Source: Marixanthomonas sp. SCSIO 43207
GTDB taxonomy: Bacteria; Bacteroidota; Bacteroidia; Flavobacteriales; Flavobacteriaceae
Direction of reading: 5' to 3'
NCBI RefSeq assembly: GCF_019904255.1
Contig: NZ_CP063203.1
Location: 310,001 to 374,000, forward strand
DNA: 64,000 nt
In this document: positions 17,390 to 29,213 of the stretch, piece by piece
Layout: the number at the start of each line of letters is the position of its first letter
Numbering within the stretch: the first letter of the stretch is position 1
Program-made: the position numbers and the translations under genes
Notes under the pieces: generated by a model
Databases searched by the model: none
Seen by the model: only the letters and a program-made list of their open reading frames with translations
What the model was told of the DNA's origin: nothing

Positions 17390-19435
17390 TTAATCTACAT
17401 TATCATGTAAAAATGAGTTATTACTTCTTAGCTCAATATCATCATCATCACCACTTACCGAAGTTCTTGATATAGAATTATCTGTATCTTTTTCAGATAA
17501 ATCAATACCCATACGCTTGTAAGCAGGTTGATTTTCTATATCTTCAATACGAGAAGAGTTATTTCTGAATTTATAGTTAAAATCTTTCATTTTTCTTTTA
17601 CGCTCCTCTGTTCGTTCTTTAAGGAGTTTTGAAATTGGCGAATTTAACGGGTCAACCTGCTCTGAATCATCTTGACTTTCATTTTCCTTTTGAGGTGTTA
17701 CCGTTTTCTTTTCAAATTGTAATTCTTCTTCGGCAGCCTTTTCGTTTTTGGCGTTGGGCTTTGCTTGTGTTAATTCGTCTTCTTTTTCTTGATAATCATC
17801 AAGACTGTAACGCTTTATGCCTTTGTTTGAAAACTCGGTAACAGGAATTACTTCTACGTGTTCATTTACCTCTATATCTTCTACATCTGAAGTTAAAGTT
17901 TCTTGTTCGTCTTCAGACAATTGAAATCTTTTAGGCGTTTCTTGAGACGGCTTTACAGGGAGATCAAACATCAACATTTGCTCATCACTTTCTGATGCTG
18001 TATGTTTTCTCTTAGAGCTTTCTGAAACTGATTGTGGTTGTTCTTTCTTTTCTTCCTTAGGTTCAACAATTACAAAATCATTTACATCCATTTCATTAAT
18101 AACAAGTTGTTCAAACTCTGCAATGTGATGAATATCAATTTCTTCATAAGAAACATCAATGTTTTTTATCAATTCTGAAGTTTCAACATAGCCCTCAAAA
18201 GGAATGTTTGAATCTGAATTGGTTTTCTTTACTTCAGAAATAGGAGGCATTTTTTCCTCAACCTCTTCTTCTTCAAATAAAGTATGCTTGATGATTGGTT
18301 TTTCTTCTCTTATAGGTTCTTTCTGCTTAGGTAATTCTACCGGTGTCGCTCCGCGTTTAACGGATAAGTCTTGTTCGGCTTTTTGTTCTTCCTCAAGGGT
18401 ATGAATGATTTTTTTTGTTTCAGTATTTACAATATCGTCTTGTTGTTCTGCATTAAAACCAGTTGCAATTACTGTAATGCCAATGGCTCCTTGTAATTCT
18501 GAATCTTCACCAACACCCATAATTATGTTTGCGCTATGCCCAGCTTCATCTTGAATATGGTCATTAATTTCGCCTATTTCATCAATGGTAATTTCTTCGG
18601 TTCCTGAAACGATAAGCAACAATACGTTTTTGGCTCCTTTAATTTTATTATCATTTAATAATGGTGAATCTAATGCTTTTCCTATGGCCTCACTTGCACG
18701 GTTTGCTCCGCTTGCACTTGCACTACCCATAATTGCTGTACCGCTATTTGCCAATACTGTTTTTGCATCTCGCAAGTCAATATTTTGTGTGTAGTGGTGT
18801 GTAATTACTTCGGCTATACCACGAGCAGCGGTGGCAAGTACTTCATCTGCTTTTGAGAAACCGGCTTTAAAACCAAGGTTTCCATAAACTTCACGTAGTT
18901 TATTGTTGTTAATTACAATGAGTGAGTCACAATTTTGACGTAATTTTTCTACACCTATTTGTGCTTGCTCGTTACGTGTTTTACCCTCAAACTGAAATGG
19001 AATGGTTACAATACCTACTGTCAAAATATCAAGCTCTTTGGCCATTTTGGCAATAATAGGGGCCGCTCCTGTACCTGTACCACCGCCCATACCAGCTGTA
19101 ATAAATATCATTTTGGTATTTGTGGTAAGCATAGACTTGATTTCTTCCATACTCTCCATAGCAGATTGTTCGCCAATTTGCGGATTGGCTCCCGCTCCTA
19201 GTCCTTCAGTTAAGGAAACACCTAACTGAATTTTAATAGGAACTGAGCTATTTTCTAAAGCTTGTGCATCTGTATTACATATCACAAAATCTACCCCTTT
19301 TATCCCTTGGTTAAACATGTGATTGATGGCATTGCTTCCACCGCCTCCAACGCCAATTACCTTTATGACGTTTGATTGGTTTTTTGGCAAATCAAACGAA
19401 ATGTTATCAAAATCTGTGTTGCTACTCATATCCAT
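17390..19435 (-). CDS. ftsZ: Cell division GTPase FtsZ with long C-terminal extension
   Basis: A 681-residue FtsZ. The tubulin-like core has the nucleotide motif GVGGGGSNAINHM (about 28-40), the signature GGGTGTGAAP (117-126) and the T7-loop region QNIDLRDAKTVLANSGTAIM. The core ends near residue 335; about 345 residues of acidic, Glu- and Lys-rich low-complexity sequence follow, roughly twice what E. coli FtsZ carries in total beyond its core. FtsZ builds the division ring; the tail is expected to be a flexible linker to membrane anchors such as FtsA, encoded directly upstream. It is the last gene of the dcw run. Confidence 0.97.
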   Translation of the reverse strand: MDMSSNTDFDNISFDLPKNQSNVIKVIGVGGGGSNAINHMFNQGIKGVDFVICNTDAQALENSSVPIKIQLGVSLTEGLGAGANPQIGEQSAMESMEEIKSMLTTNTKMIFITAGMGGGTGTGAAPIIAKMAKELDILTVGIVTIPFQFEGKTRNEQAQIGVEKLRQNCDSLIVINNNKLREVYGNLGFKAGFSKADEVLATAARGIAEVITHHYTQNIDLRDAKTVLANSGTAIMGSASASGANRASEAIGKALDSPLLNDNKIKGAKNVLLLIVSGTEEITIDEIGEINDHIQDEAGHSANIIMGVGEDSELQGAIGITVIATGFNAEQQDDIVNTETKKIIHTLEEEQKAEQDLSVKRGATPVELPKQKEPIREEKPIIKHTLFEEEEVEEKMPPISEVKKTNSDSNIPFEGYVETSELIKNIDVSYEEIDIHHIAEFEQLVINEMDVNDFVIVEPKEEKKEQPQSVSESSKRKHTASESDEQMLMFDLPVKPSQETPKRFQLSEDEQETLTSDVEDIEVNEHVEVIPVTEFSNKGIKRYSLDDYQEKEDELTQAKPNAKNEKAAEEELQFEKKTVTPQKENESQDDSEQVDPLNSPISKLLKERTEERKRKMKDFNYKFRNNSSRIEDIENQPAYKRMGIDLSEKDTDNSISRTSVSGDDDDIELRSNNSFLHDNVD

Positions 19436-19480
19436 TATTTTTGTGAGGTTGTCTTCTTCTTTCTTTTCTTTTTTAATTTT

Positions 19481-20821
19481 TTATTCTGCGTTGTCTAAGA
19501 ATTCTTTAAACTTTTCAGCCCATTTGTCAAGAAATCGTTTACGTTCTTTTGGTGGCTCTTTAGTTTCTTCCTTAGACTCTTCACTGGTTGTAGTTTCTTC
19601 TTCAGTTGGTTCAATTGAAGGCTCTACTTCATTTTGTTGTTTTTTTTGTTGCGCTTTTTCTTGGTTATTAAGACTACTTAGCACCAATCCTACAGCGGTT
19701 GCATACGTTGGGCTGGTAGTTTCATCATCGCTTCCTCCAGCCAAATGCTCATTAGGATAGCCTATACGGGTATCCATACCGGTAATGTATTCTACAAGCT
19801 GTTTTAAGTGTTTGAGTTGTGCTCCTCCTCCTGTTAAAACAATCCCGGCAATTAACTTTTTCTTTTGCTCTTCGTGACCATAATTTTTTATTTCTAAATA
19901 CACTTGTTCAATAATTTCAACTACACGAGCGTGAATGATTTTTGAAAGGTTTTTAAGTGTTATTTCTTTTGGTTCACGACCGCGTAGTCCAGGGATTGAA
20001 ACAATCTCATTGTCTTTGTTTTCTCCAGGCCAAGCAGATCCAAATTTTATTTTTAAAAGTTCGGCTTGTTTTTCAATTATTGAACAGCCTTCTTTTATGT
20101 CTTCAGTTATAACATTTCCGCCGAAAGGAATTACAGCTGTGTGGCGAATGATTCCATCTTTAAAAATGGCTAAATCTGTTGTACCACCACCTATATCAAT
20201 CAAAGCTACGCCGGCTTCTTTTTCTTCTCTACTTAAAACAGCATTTGCCGAAGCCAATGGTTCTAAAGTTATTGCTGAAAGGTTTAAACCAGCACTTTTT
20301 ATACACCTGCCAACATTTCGTATGGAAGATACTTGACCTACCACAACGTGAAAATTAGCCTCAAGACGGCCTCCATACATTCCTATAGGTTCTTTTATTT
20401 CGGCTTGACCATCTACTTTAAAGTCTTGCGGAAGTACGTGTATAATTTCTTCTCCCGGAAGCATTACAAGTTTATGTACTTGATTGCATAAGCGCTCAAT
20501 ATCTGCCTCGTCAATTACCTCATCGCTGTCACTTCGTGTTATATAATCGCTGTGTTGTAAACTGCGAATATGCTGCCCAGCGATACCTACCATGACGTTG
20601 TCAATCTTCATTCCTGAAGAAGTTTCGGCATCTTGTACGGCTTGTTGTATAGATTGAATAGTCTGTGTTATATTATTTACTACACCTCTATGCACACCAA
20701 GACTTTTAGATCTTCCAATGCCTAAAATTTCCATTTTACCGTATTCATTTTTACGGCCAATCATGGCTACGATTTTTGTGGTTCCTATATCTAATCCTAC
20801 AGCTATGTTATCGTTTTCCAT
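19481..20821 (-). CDS. ftsA: Cell division protein FtsA
   Basis: A 446-residue actin-fold ATPase that ties FtsZ to the membrane. The phosphate 1 motif is VGLDIGTTKIVAMIG at the N-terminus, the phosphate 2 motif VALIDIGGGTTDLAIFKDG and the adenosine motif GIVLTGGGAQLKHL. The extreme C-terminus has DKWAEKFKEFLDN, which can form the amphipathic membrane-targeting helix, after a Glu/Thr-rich linker. It is 45 bases upstream of ftsZ and 3 bases downstream of ftsQ in the same operon. Confidence 0.96.
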   Translation of the reverse strand: MENDNIAVGLDIGTTKIVAMIGRKNEYGKMEILGIGRSKSLGVHRGVVNNITQTIQSIQQAVQDAETSSGMKIDNVMVGIAGQHIRSLQHSDYITRSDSDEVIDEADIERLCNQVHKLVMLPGEEIIHVLPQDFKVDGQAEIKEPIGMYGGRLEANFHVVVGQVSSIRNVGRCIKSAGLNLSAITLEPLASANAVLSREEKEAGVALIDIGGGTTDLAIFKDGIIRHTAVIPFGGNVITEDIKEGCSIIEKQAELLKIKFGSAWPGENKDNEIVSIPGLRGREPKEITLKNLSKIIHARVVEIIEQVYLEIKNYGHEEQKKKLIAGIVLTGGGAQLKHLKQLVEYITGMDTRIGYPNEHLAGGSDDETTSPTYATAVGLVLSSLNNQEKAQQKKQQNEVEPSIEPTEEETTTSEESKEETKEPPKERKRFLDKWAEKFKEFLDNAE

Positions 20822-20824
20822 CGC

Positions 20825-21541
20825 TTATATTTTTGTTGCTACTACTTGATCTCCAAATTGTAAGTTGATCATTTTATAGCTTGAAAGCTTATTATCTTGT
20901 TTTGTTTTTTTATAAAACGCCTTAAAGTTTTGAAACTTATTGGCTATGGCAACGGGTTTTCCAAAAAGTATTTTAAAATTGTGTTTTCTAAGTCGTAATA
21001 CTATTTTCCCGTTTTTATCTACCTCTAGACTTACCACACTGCTTTTCATAAATGAATCTTCCTCTATTGAAACTAACAACGGTGTTAATTGAGCAAAATT
21101 ACTTTTTGTAACTCCAGTAATTAATGGTACCCTAGCACTATAAACTGATGAAAGAGGCATTTGCTTACCATCACTATCAATATAATAATCTGGAGATGCC
21201 GCTACTCTACCCAACGGCTTACGCTGTGTAATCTTAGCTCCTAGCTCTCCTTTGAGGGTTATAAACACCTCTGCATCACGTATCATGTCGTTTTTAAGCA
21301 AACGAGACTCCACCTCTTTCAAAGCTAACTCATCTTTGCGGATGCTCGTAACGCTGTCGTAATTTTGTATCAACAATTTATTAACCGTATTACGAGTAAT
21401 AAAAGGGCTTCCCTCATCTAAGAATTCAATTTGTGTTTTTGTTAAATTTCGAGCATTATTTCGTTGTTTGGTAAAGCTGAATAAAAACACAACCAGACCA
21501 AATAAAAGAATATATTTTATGTATATACTATTATGCTTCAT
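20825..21541 (-). CDS. ftsQ: Cell division protein FtsQ-like
   Basis: A 238-residue bitopic membrane protein: a short cytoplasmic N-terminus, one membrane helix (about 8-24, YILLFGLVVFLFSF) and a periplasmic part with a POTRA-like segment (SRLLKNDMIRDAEVFITLKGELGAKITQRKPLGRV). This matches FtsQ, which links the FtsBL complex with other divisome parts. Sequence conservation is low, so the call rests strongly on position: between murC (overlapping by 11 bases) and ftsA. Confidence 0.88.
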   Translation of the reverse strand: MKHNSIYIKYILLFGLVVFLFSFTKQRNNARNLTKTQIEFLDEGSPFITRNTVNKLLIQNYDSVTSIRKDELALKEVESRLLKNDMIRDAEVFITLKGELGAKITQRKPLGRVAASPDYYIDSDGKQMPLSSVYSARVPLITGVTKSNFAQLTPLLVSIEEDSFMKSSVVSLEVDKNGKIVLRLRKHNFKILFGKPVAIANKFQNFKAFYKKTKQDNKLSSYKMINLQFGDQVVATKI

Positions 21542-22883
21542 CTTGCAAATACTCTTTTACTTTATTTACCTCAACACCAATATCACCAGCGCCTGCCATA
21601 ATCTTTATTTTACATTTTGATTGTTTTACAACAGTAGGTAATTCATCTTTTGTAACTAATCTTTTTCTGCTTGACTTTACTTTTTCCAGCAACCATTTTG
21701 AAGTTATTCCTTGTAGTGGTTCTTCGCGTGCAGGATAAATATCTAGTAATACTATTTCGTCAAATTGTGATAAACTTTCAGCAAATTCTGTAGCAAAATC
21801 TTTTGTTCGACTAAAAAGATGGGGCTGAAAAACAATCAATTTCTCTTCCTGAGGATACATTTCGGTTACAGCTTGATGCAAAGCGTTTAATTCTGTTGGG
21901 TGATGCGCATAATCATCAATCAATACTAGATCTTGGGTTTTAATTCTATATGAAAATCTTCTGTGCACACCTTTAAAGCTTTGTAACGCTTCGGGTAAGC
22001 GATAGGTTGGGGAGCCTGCTAAAATCGCCATACCCAAAGCAGTTACAGCATTATGTAGGTTATGTTTGCCGGGCAAAAAAAAGTGTAAATTTTCAATAGT
22101 TCTAGTAGGTGTTTTTAGGTCAAAAACATAAGCGCCATCTTCAATTTTAACATTCTGTGCTTCATAATCTGCTTTTTCTTCAATTGCAACTGTTCTTCCT
22201 TCAAGTGTCAATCCTTTTTTATACAGAAGGTGTTCTTTATTTTCAATTAATTGAGAGAAATCTTTAAATGTATTTTCAAATTCTGAGGCCTCGCCATAAA
22301 TATCTAAATGATCTGCGTCCATTGAAGTGATACAAGCTATATCGGGTCTTAACTGCATAAAAGAGCGGTCAAACTCATCTGCTTCTACTACCGTTATCAT
22401 TGTCCCGTTTGATATAAAGTTTGATTTATAGTTCTCTGCTATTCCGCCTAGAAAAGCAGTTACTGCCATTCCGGTTTCTGCCAAAAGATGACCTAGAATA
22501 GCCGAAGTTGTAGTTTTACCGTGTGTCCCGGCTACTGCCAAGCAAAAAGTGTCTTTTGTAATTTCACCTAGTAAGGCAGCTCTTTTTACAATGGTATAAT
22601 TTTGGTCTTTAACGTATGAAAGTATTGCGTTAGCCTTAACCGCAGGCGTATATACAATCAACGTATTTTCTTTGTCAGAGCTATTTTCTTTAAAACTTTC
22701 AACGGAAACTTCAAATGAAATAGAAATGTCTTCAGAAATGAGCGTGTCGGTAATATCACTTTCTGTTCTATCATATCCTGAAACATCATACCCTTTTAGC
22801 TTACAGTAACGAGCCAATGCACTCATACCGATGCCACCTATACCTATAAAATAAAGGGTTTGTATGTTGTCTAAATATTTCAT
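21531..22883 (-). CDS. murC: UDP-N-acetylmuramate--L-alanine ligase
   Basis: A 450-residue Mur ligase that adds L-Ala to UDP-MurNAc using ATP. The N-terminal Rossmann motif is [15 protein letters not shown], the P-loop [15 protein letters not shown], followed by [11 protein letters not shown] and the C-terminal domain with [10 protein letters not shown]. Length is normal. It overlaps murG upstream by 4 bases and ftsQ downstream by 11, so the genes are translationally linked. Confidence 0.97.
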   Translation of the reverse strand: MKYLDNIQTLYFIGIGGIGMSALARYCKLKGYDVSGYDRTESDITDTLISEDISISFEVSVESFKENSSDKENTLIVYTPAVKANAILSYVKDQNYTIVKRAALLGEITKDTFCLAVAGTHGKTTTSAILGHLLAETGMAVTAFLGGIAENYKSNFISNGTMITVVEADEFDRSFMQLRPDIACITSMDADHLDIYGEASEFENTFKDFSQLIENKEHLLYKKGLTLEGRTVAIEEKADYEAQNVKIEDGAYVFDLKTPTRTIENLHFFLPGKHNLHNAVTALGMAILAGSPTYRLPEALQSFKGVHRRFSYRIKTQDLVLIDDYAHHPTELNALHQAVTEMYPQEEKLIVFQPHLFSRTKDFATEFAESLSQFDEIVLLDIYPAREEPLQGITSKWLLEKVKSSRKRLVTKDELPTVVKQSKCKIKIMAGAGDIGVEVNKVKEYLQDEA

Positions 22884-23974
22884 CTATTTGATACTAATTT
22901 TTCTATTTCTGTCACTATATCTTTTGTGGCATTAGGTTTGGCCATTTTTTTTATGTTTTCTGAAAGTTGATGCTGCTTTTCTTCTGAAGTAAGCAAACTT
23001 AAAAACGTAGTTTCAAATGTTTCATTTAGTTCATTTTCTTTCAATAAAATAGCTGCATTGTTTTCTGAAACAGCTTTAGCGTTTTTGGTTTGATGATCTT
23101 CTGCAACATTAGGCGAAGGAATAAATATCACCGGTTTTCCTACCAGACACAATTCTGAAACCGATAGCGCTCCCGCTCTTGAAATAATAATATCTGCAGC
23201 TGCATAAGCTAAATCCATTCTATTTAAAAAAGCGTGCACTTTAATCGTTTTTGACGTTTTATCTTTGTAAAATTCTTCATAAAAACTTCCGCATTGCCAG
23301 ATTACTTGTACATTGTTTTCAGTAAAGAATGCTTGTGAAGCATCTATTAATTCATTTATTTTTCTTGCGCCAAGGCTTCCTCCCAAAACCAACAAGGTTT
23401 TCTTAGAAGGGTCAAGTTCAAAAAAGGATTGCGCTTCGTTTCTTTTTTGTGAAATATCTAGCAAGTCTTGCCTAACCGGATTTCCGGTAAAAACAATTTT
23501 ATTTGAAGGAAAAAATGCTTCCATCCCATCGTAGGCTACACAAATGGTTTTCACCTTACCACTCAACCATTTATTGGTAATACCGGCGTGACTGTTTTGC
23601 TCTTGAATTAAACAAGGAATTCCTTTTTGAGAAGCTATTTTCAATAACGGTGCGCTTGCATATCCTCCTGTACCAATTGCTACCGTGGGTTTGAACTTAT
23701 TTAGTATTTGTTTTGACTTGAATAAACTTGAAAGTAACTTAAACGGAAACATCAAGTTTTTTAAACTTAATTTTCGTTGCAATCCTGAAATCCATAATCC
23801 TTTAATTTTATAACCAGCTTGTGGTACTTTATCCATTTCCATACGGTCGTTTGCACCCACAAATAAGAATTCTGCATCGGGATATCGTTGCCGAAGTTCA
23901 TCTGCAATAGCTATTGCCGGATAGATATGACCACCGGTTCCACCGCCTGATATGATAAATTTATATGGTTTCAC
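22880..23974 (-). CDS. murG: UDP-GlcNAc--lipid I GlcNAc transferase
   Basis: A 364-residue GT-B glycosyltransferase converting lipid I to lipid II at the inner face of the membrane. Typical motifs are [20 protein letters not shown] at the N-terminus, [24 protein letters not shown] and the donor-binding [22 protein letters not shown] with DHQTKNA. It overlaps ftsW upstream by 14 bases and murC downstream by 4. Confidence 0.97.
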   Translation of the reverse strand: MKPYKFIISGGGTGGHIYPAIAIADELRQRYPDAEFLFVGANDRMEMDKVPQAGYKIKGLWISGLQRKLSLKNLMFPFKLLSSLFKSKQILNKFKPTVAIGTGGYASAPLLKIASQKGIPCLIQEQNSHAGITNKWLSGKVKTICVAYDGMEAFFPSNKIVFTGNPVRQDLLDISQKRNEAQSFFELDPSKKTLLVLGGSLGARKINELIDASQAFFTENNVQVIWQCGSFYEEFYKDKTSKTIKVHAFLNRMDLAYAAADIIISRAGALSVSELCLVGKPVIFIPSPNVAEDHQTKNAKAVSENNAAILLKENELNETFETTFLSLLTSEEKQHQLSENIKKMAKPNATKDIVTEIEKLVSNR

Positions 23975-25154
23975 TTAGTACGTCTAAAGGGTTTTCTTCT
24001 TGCTCTTCCTTTTCTTTATTAATTTGTCTATTTGCGCTTACACTTAATACCATTCCTACAGCCAAACAAGTCATCCAGATTGAAGTTCCTCCACTACTTA
24101 TTAACGGTAAAGTTTGTCCTGTAACAGGAAATAATTCAACAGCAACTGCCATGTTTATAAAGGCCTGAAATACAATTGGCAAACCAACACCTATTACCAA
24201 TAATTTTCCGAAAATTGATGTTGATTTATAGGCTACAATTACCAGTCTAAAAAGTAGAAATAGATATAGGAATAGTAAAAACAAAGCGCCAACCAGTCCA
24301 AATTCTTCTACAATAATTGCATAGATAAAATCTGAGGATGATTGTGGTAAAAAGTTTTTCTGAACACTTTTTCCGGGACCTAATCCTGTAATTCCTCCTG
24401 AAGCAATAGCAATTTTTGCTTTTTCAATTTGATAATCTGCTTCGGTATCTTCACCATCAACAAAATTATCTATCCTGCTTATCCACGTATCTACTCGATT
24501 AGGAAACACTCCAGGAAATGCTTTTGCTGTCAAAATAAAGAGTGTTAAGCACAAAAGACCGGCTCCTAGAATGATAGTAAGATATTTCAAAGGATAACCT
24601 CCTACAAATACCAACATAACTACCATTGCAAAAATGATAGCCGTAGTTGAAAAGTTTGCCGGAAGTATTAATGCCAGCACAACAAAAACAGGCACCCACA
24701 GCGGAAGCAAGGTTTCTTTAAAAGTAACCGATGTATCTTTTATTTTTGATAAATATCGTGCTACATATGTAAGTAATACTACTGCTGCCAATGTAGAGGT
24801 CTGGAAAGTCACGCCTACAAACGGCACCCTAATCCAGCGACTAGCATTTGCCCCATCAATGGTTGTTCCTTGCCCCAAGGTTAATAATAACAATACAATT
24901 ACAAGCGGTAAAGCAATAATTGACAACCCTCTAAAATAATGATAAGGTATTTTATGAATACCATACAAAATGGCAAATCCTAATAATAGATGCGCAAGAT
25001 GTTTCAGTAAATAAGGTAAGGTATTTCCATCACCGTATAAATACGCCAAATTACTACTGGCGCTGTAAACCGGTAAAAACGAAAATACAGCCAATAGTGC
25101 CACTATGGCCCATATAACCCGATCTCCTTTTATGTGATGAAAAATCTCTCGCAT
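23961..25154 (-). CDS. ftsW: Peptidoglycan glycosyltransferase FtsW (SEDS family)
   Basis: A 397-residue polytopic membrane protein of the SEDS family with about ten hydrophobic segments. Characteristic pieces are the loop segment [20 protein letters not shown], the motif [18 protein letters not shown] and the C-terminal [17 protein letters not shown]. FtsW polymerises lipid II at the septum together with a class B PBP, here the ftsI product of the same cluster. It sits between murD and murG, as in many dcw clusters. Confidence 0.95.
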   Translation of the reverse strand: MREIFHHIKGDRVIWAIVALLAVFSFLPVYSASSNLAYLYGDGNTLPYLLKHLAHLLLGFAILYGIHKIPYHYFRGLSIIALPLVIVLLLLTLGQGTTIDGANASRWIRVPFVGVTFQTSTLAAVVLLTYVARYLSKIKDTSVTFKETLLPLWVPVFVVLALILPANFSTTAIIFAMVVMLVFVGGYPLKYLTIILGAGLLCLTLFILTAKAFPGVFPNRVDTWISRIDNFVDGEDTEADYQIEKAKIAIASGGITGLGPGKSVQKNFLPQSSSDFIYAIIVEEFGLVGALFLLFLYLFLLFRLVIVAYKSTSIFGKLLVIGVGLPIVFQAFINMAVAVELFPVTGQTLPLISSGGTSIWMTCLAVGMVLSVSANRQINKEKEEQEENPLDVLSETI

Positions 25155-25171
25155 TTCTTTTAGTTCAATAT

Positions 25172-26509
25172 TTAAAGATGTCTTACTGCTTCTTTAAACT
25201 GTCTTCCTCTATCTTCATAATTGGTAAATAAATCAAAACTTGCACAAGCTGGTGACAACAACACGCTATCGCCTCTCTCAGCCAACTTGTAAGCTATTTT
25301 TACAGCTTCTTGCATAGATTGTGTTTCAACCATCATATCTACTATATTTCCAAATTGTCTTGTCAACTTTTCATTATCTACACCCAAGCAAATAATTGCT
25401 TTCACTTTTTCATTAACTAACGGAAGTAACTCTGAATAATCATTTCCTTTATCAACGCCACCCACAATCCAAACAGTTGGGCTTTCCATACTGTCTAACG
25501 CATAAAATGTAGCGTTAACATTGGTCGCTTTTGAATCATTGATATACATGACATTGTTAATCTTCAAAACTTTTTCAAGACGGTGCTCAACCCCTTGAAA
25601 GCTTTCCATAGACTCTCTAATGGTAGCCTTGCGTATTTTTAATAATTTAGCGACAGTTGAAGCCGCCATTGCGTTTTTTGTATTGTGTTCTCCTTGTAAA
25701 CCTAAAGATGTTATTGGCATAGTAAATTGCTTATTATCTATTGTTATTATTATTTCATTGTTTTTTATATACGCTCCTTGTTTCAACTCTTTTTTTGCTG
25801 AAAAGGGCAATAATTGAGATGGTATAGGATGTTCAGAAAGCCAAGATGTAATCACTTCATCATCTGCATTGTAAATAAAATAGTCATCTGCTGTTTGATT
25901 CATTGTAATTCTGAATTTTGCAGCAATGTATTTACTGAAATCGTGATCGTATCGGTCTAAATGATCTGGTGTAATGTTTGTTAAAACAGCTATATGTGGC
26001 TTAAACGTTTCTATTCCGTCCAATTGAAAACTGCTCAACTCCAGCACATAGCTTGTAAATTTTTCTTCAGAAACTTGTTCGGCAAAACTTTTTCCTATGT
26101 TTCCGCCCAGAGCAACATTTAGCTCGCCATTTTTAAGCACCTCATAGGTTAATGTTGCTGTGGTTGTTTTTCCATTACTTCCTGTAATTCCTACAATTGT
26201 TGCATTGGTAAATTGTGACGCAAATTCAATTTCAGAAATAACAGAAACTCCTTTATCTTTCAGTTTTACTACAATAGCTGCAGAGTCAGGAATTCCCGGA
26301 CTTTTCATCACCACATCTGCTGAAAGCACTTTGGCTTCAGTATGACCTTCTTCTTCCCAGTCAATCTCATTATGTATAAGAACTTGTTTATATGTTTCTT
26401 TTATTTTTCCGAAGTCTGAAACAAAGACTTCATATTTTTGTTTCTTTCCTAAGAGCGCTGTTCCTACTCCGCTTTCACCAGCTCCTAAAATCACTAATCG
26501 ATCCGCCAT
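25172..26509 (-). CDS. murD: UDP-N-acetylmuramoylalanine--D-glutamate ligase
   Basis: A 445-residue Mur ligase adding D-Glu. Visible are the N-terminal GAGESGVGTALLGKK, the P-loop VGITGSNGKTTTATLTYE, LTNITPDHLDRYDHDF, YINDSKATNVNATFYAL and C-terminal LLSPACASFDLFTNYEDRG. The length is normal. It is 2 bases from mraY upstream and 17 from ftsW downstream, well inside the dcw transcription unit. Confidence 0.97.
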   Translation of the reverse strand: MADRLVILGAGESGVGTALLGKKQKYEVFVSDFGKIKETYKQVLIHNEIDWEEEGHTEAKVLSADVVMKSPGIPDSAAIVVKLKDKGVSVISEIEFASQFTNATIVGITGSNGKTTTATLTYEVLKNGELNVALGGNIGKSFAEQVSEEKFTSYVLELSSFQLDGIETFKPHIAVLTNITPDHLDRYDHDFSKYIAAKFRITMNQTADDYFIYNADDEVITSWLSEHPIPSQLLPFSAKKELKQGAYIKNNEIIITIDNKQFTMPITSLGLQGEHNTKNAMAASTVAKLLKIRKATIRESMESFQGVEHRLEKVLKINNVMYINDSKATNVNATFYALDSMESPTVWIVGGVDKGNDYSELLPLVNEKVKAIICLGVDNEKLTRQFGNIVDMMVETQSMQEAVKIAYKLAERGDSVLLSPACASFDLFTNYEDRGRQFKEAVRHL

Positions 26510-26511
26510 TT

Positions 26512-27747
26512 TTATCTAATTTTAAGCGTAACAATCGTCAAAATCGCTAGAAAAATTCCTATAATCCAGAATCGTGTTACTATCTTGCTTTCGTGAAAGC
26601 CTTTAACTTGATAGTGATGGTGCAAGGGTGACATTCTGAAAATTCGTCTACCTTCTCCAAATTTTTTCTTTGTGTATTTAAACCAACTTACTTGTAAAAC
26701 CACCGAAAGATTTTCCATTAAAAATATTCCGCAGAGGATGGGAATTAACCATTCTTTTCGTATTGCAATAGCCATAACAGCGATTATACCGCCAATGGTC
26801 AAACTTCCAGTATCACCCATAAATACTTGCGCTGGATAGGCATTGTACCACAAAAACCCAATGAGAGCACCCACAAAAGCGGTTATAAAAATGGTGAGTT
26901 CGCCTGTATTGGGGATGTACATAATGTTTAAGTAATCTGAAAAAATCACATTACCAGACACCCAGGCAAATATTGCCAAGGTTATACCTATTATGGCAGA
27001 TGAACCGGCTGCTAGACCGTCAATACCGTCGGTAAGATTGGCTCCATTTGAGACTGCTGTAATAATAAAAATTACAATAGGTATAAAAATCACCCACACA
27101 TATTTTGTATATCCATCACCTAACCAACTAACAAGTTTTTCATAATTAAATTCGTTTTGTTTTACAAATGGTATTGTGGTTAATAGAGTTTTTTCTTCTG
27201 GGTTAAATTCTTCTTGAGACTCACTGGCAGCAACAATTTCGGTAGCATTTGTTGGTTTCATTATCTTACGTTTTACCGTAACATCTGGATGCAAATACAT
27301 AGTTACCCCAACAAAAATCCCCAATCCTATTTGACCAATGATTTTAAATTTTCCGGGCAAACCGGCTTTATCATTTTTAAACTTTTTCAAATAATCATCA
27401 ATAAACCCAATAATGCCCATCCAGATGGTGGTTACTATCAACATGATGACATATATATTTTCAAGTTTGGCAAAAAGTAGCACGGGTACTAAAGTTGCCA
27501 AAATGATAATCAAACCACCCATTGTAGGTGTTCCAGCTTTTTCATTTTGCCCCTCTAAGCCTAAATCACGAATGGTCTCACCCATCTGTTTACGTTGTAG
27601 GTATTTGATTATTTTTTTTCCGTAAACAGTTGCTATAAAAAGCGATAAAATAACCGCTAATGCTGCCCGAAACGTGATAAACCCAAAAAGGCTCGCTCCC
27701 GGAAACTGATATTGTTTTTCTAAATATTCAAACAGATAATACAGCAT
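26512..27747 (-). CDS. mraY: Phospho-N-acetylmuramoyl-pentapeptide transferase
   Basis: A 411-residue polytopic membrane enzyme that makes lipid I from UDP-MurNAc-pentapeptide and undecaprenyl phosphate. Motifs are [45 protein letters not shown] and [15 protein letters not shown]. At 411 residues it is about 50 longer than E. coli MraY because of an insertion of polar sequence (roughly residues 155-215, rich in Glu, Thr and Lys) between two membrane segments. Such an insertion is, to my knowledge, common in this phylum. Confidence 0.96.
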   Translation of the reverse strand: MLYYLFEYLEKQYQFPGASLFGFITFRAALAVILSLFIATVYGKKIIKYLQRKQMGETIRDLGLEGQNEKAGTPTMGGLIIILATLVPVLLFAKLENIYVIMLIVTTIWMGIIGFIDDYLKKFKNDKAGLPGKFKIIGQIGLGIFVGVTMYLHPDVTVKRKIMKPTNATEIVAASESQEEFNPEEKTLLTTIPFVKQNEFNYEKLVSWLGDGYTKYVWVIFIPIVIFIITAVSNGANLTDGIDGLAAGSSAIIGITLAIFAWVSGNVIFSDYLNIMYIPNTGELTIFITAFVGALIGFLWYNAYPAQVFMGDTGSLTIGGIIAVMAIAIRKEWLIPILCGIFLMENLSVVLQVSWFKYTKKKFGEGRRIFRMSPLHHHYQVKGFHESKIVTRFWIIGIFLAILTIVTLKIR

Positions 27748-27749
27748 GG

Positions 27750-29213
27750 TTATTTATTTAAGGCTTTTAAAAATTCGTTTACAATTTTAAAATCATCAAA
27801 ATCATTTCGTTTTCCATTAATCTCTTGATAGGTTTCATGACCTTTACCTGCGATTAAAATGATGTCATTCTCATTTGCCATTTGGCAAGCATTTTTAATA
27901 GCTTGTTTACGATTGGTTATTGAAACCGTTTTTTTGAAATGCTCAGCAGGAACTCCAGCTTCTACCTCTTCAATAATTTTATCTGGATCTTCTGTACGTG
28001 GATTATCACTAGTGAAGACAACTTTTGTACTTAGTGTTGCTGCTATTTTGCCCATAACGGGACGCTTGGTAGCATCTCGATCACCGCCACATCCTACTAC
28101 TGTTATCAACTCTTCATTACCGGTACGAATACTATTAATAGTTTCTAATACATTTTGTAATGCATCTGGCGTATGCGCATAATCTACAATGGCTGTAATT
28201 TTCTTTTCTGAAACTACATATTGAAAACGCCCATCTACACTATTTAAAGTGCTCATTAATTGAAGCAACTCCATAGTTTCAAGACCCAAAAGATCAGCTG
28301 TTCCAAAAATTGCCAACATATTGTAAGCATTAAAGGCACCAATCAATTTTACCCAGATTTCATTATTGTTAATCTTCAGAAGTAATCCTGTAAATTGGTT
28401 TTCAAGAATCTGAACTTTATAATCTGCGTAGCTTTTTAACGCATAGGTATATTTTTTTGCTTTTGAATTTTGAAGCATATAAGCTCCGTTTTTATCATCT
28501 ATATTTACTAAGGCAAAAGCAAATTTGGGTAATTGATCAAAAAACTTCTTTTTTACATCTCGATATTCTTTAAAATCTTTGTGATAGTCTAAATGATCGT
28601 GAGATAAATTGGTAAAAATTCCTCCTGAAAAATGCAGCCCTTCGGTTCTCTTTTGGTGAATGCCGTGTGAACTAACCTCCATAAAGCAAAATTCTACTCC
28701 TTCTTGCACCATCTCATCCAAATACTTATTAATTGTTATTGAGTCTGGTGTGGTTCTTTTAGCTTCATAACGAGTACTACCCACCATAACTTTTACGGTA
28801 GAAATCAACCCGGTTTTATAACCTGCAGCAGTAAACAAATCATACAATAAAGTTGATATTGTTGTTTTACCATTTGTACCGGTAATACCTATCAATTTTA
28901 TATTTTCTGAAGGGTTTTCAAAATAATTGGCTGCCATAATAGCCAAAGCTTTATGCGAGTCTGCTACTTGTATATAGGTTATACCATTAATTATCGTTTC
29001 AGGAAGTATTTCACATATAATCACCAAGGCTCCATTTTCTGCTGCTTTTGTGATATAACTATGACCGTCTGATACGGTTCCTTTTATAGCCACAAAAACA
29101 TCGTTAAGCTCGACCTTTCTTGAGTCAAACTCAATATTTCTCACTGCAACAGAGGTGCTTCCTATTGTTTTGTCAATAGGAATTTTATACAATATGTCTT
29201 TTAATATTCTCAC
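27750..29213 (-). CDS. murE: UDP-MurNAc-L-Ala-D-Glu--meso-diaminopimelate ligase
   Basis: A 487-residue Mur ligase for the third peptide residue. Motifs are [18 protein letters not shown] at the N-terminus, P-loop [48 protein letters not shown] and a C-terminal [16 protein letters not shown]. The DNPR motif in this last segment is the mark of meso-diaminopimelate specificity. It overlaps the upstream ftsI gene by 4 bases. Confidence 0.97.
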   Translation of the reverse strand: MRILKDILYKIPIDKTIGSTSVAVRNIEFDSRKVELNDVFVAIKGTVSDGHSYITKAAENGALVIICEILPETIINGITYIQVADSHKALAIMAANYFENPSENIKLIGITGTNGKTTISTLLYDLFTAAGYKTGLISTVKVMVGSTRYEAKRTTPDSITINKYLDEMVQEGVEFCFMEVSSHGIHQKRTEGLHFSGGIFTNLSHDHLDYHKDFKEYRDVKKKFFDQLPKFAFALVNIDDKNGAYMLQNSKAKKYTYALKSYADYKVQILENQFTGLLLKINNNEIWVKLIGAFNAYNMLAIFGTADLLGLETMELLQLMSTLNSVDGRFQYVVSEKKITAIVDYAHTPDALQNVLETINSIRTGNEELITVVGCGGDRDATKRPVMGKIAATLSTKVVFTSDNPRTEDPDKIIEEVEAGVPAEHFKKTVSITNRKQAIKNACQMANENDIILIAGKGHETYQEINGKRNDFDDFKIVNEFLKALNK

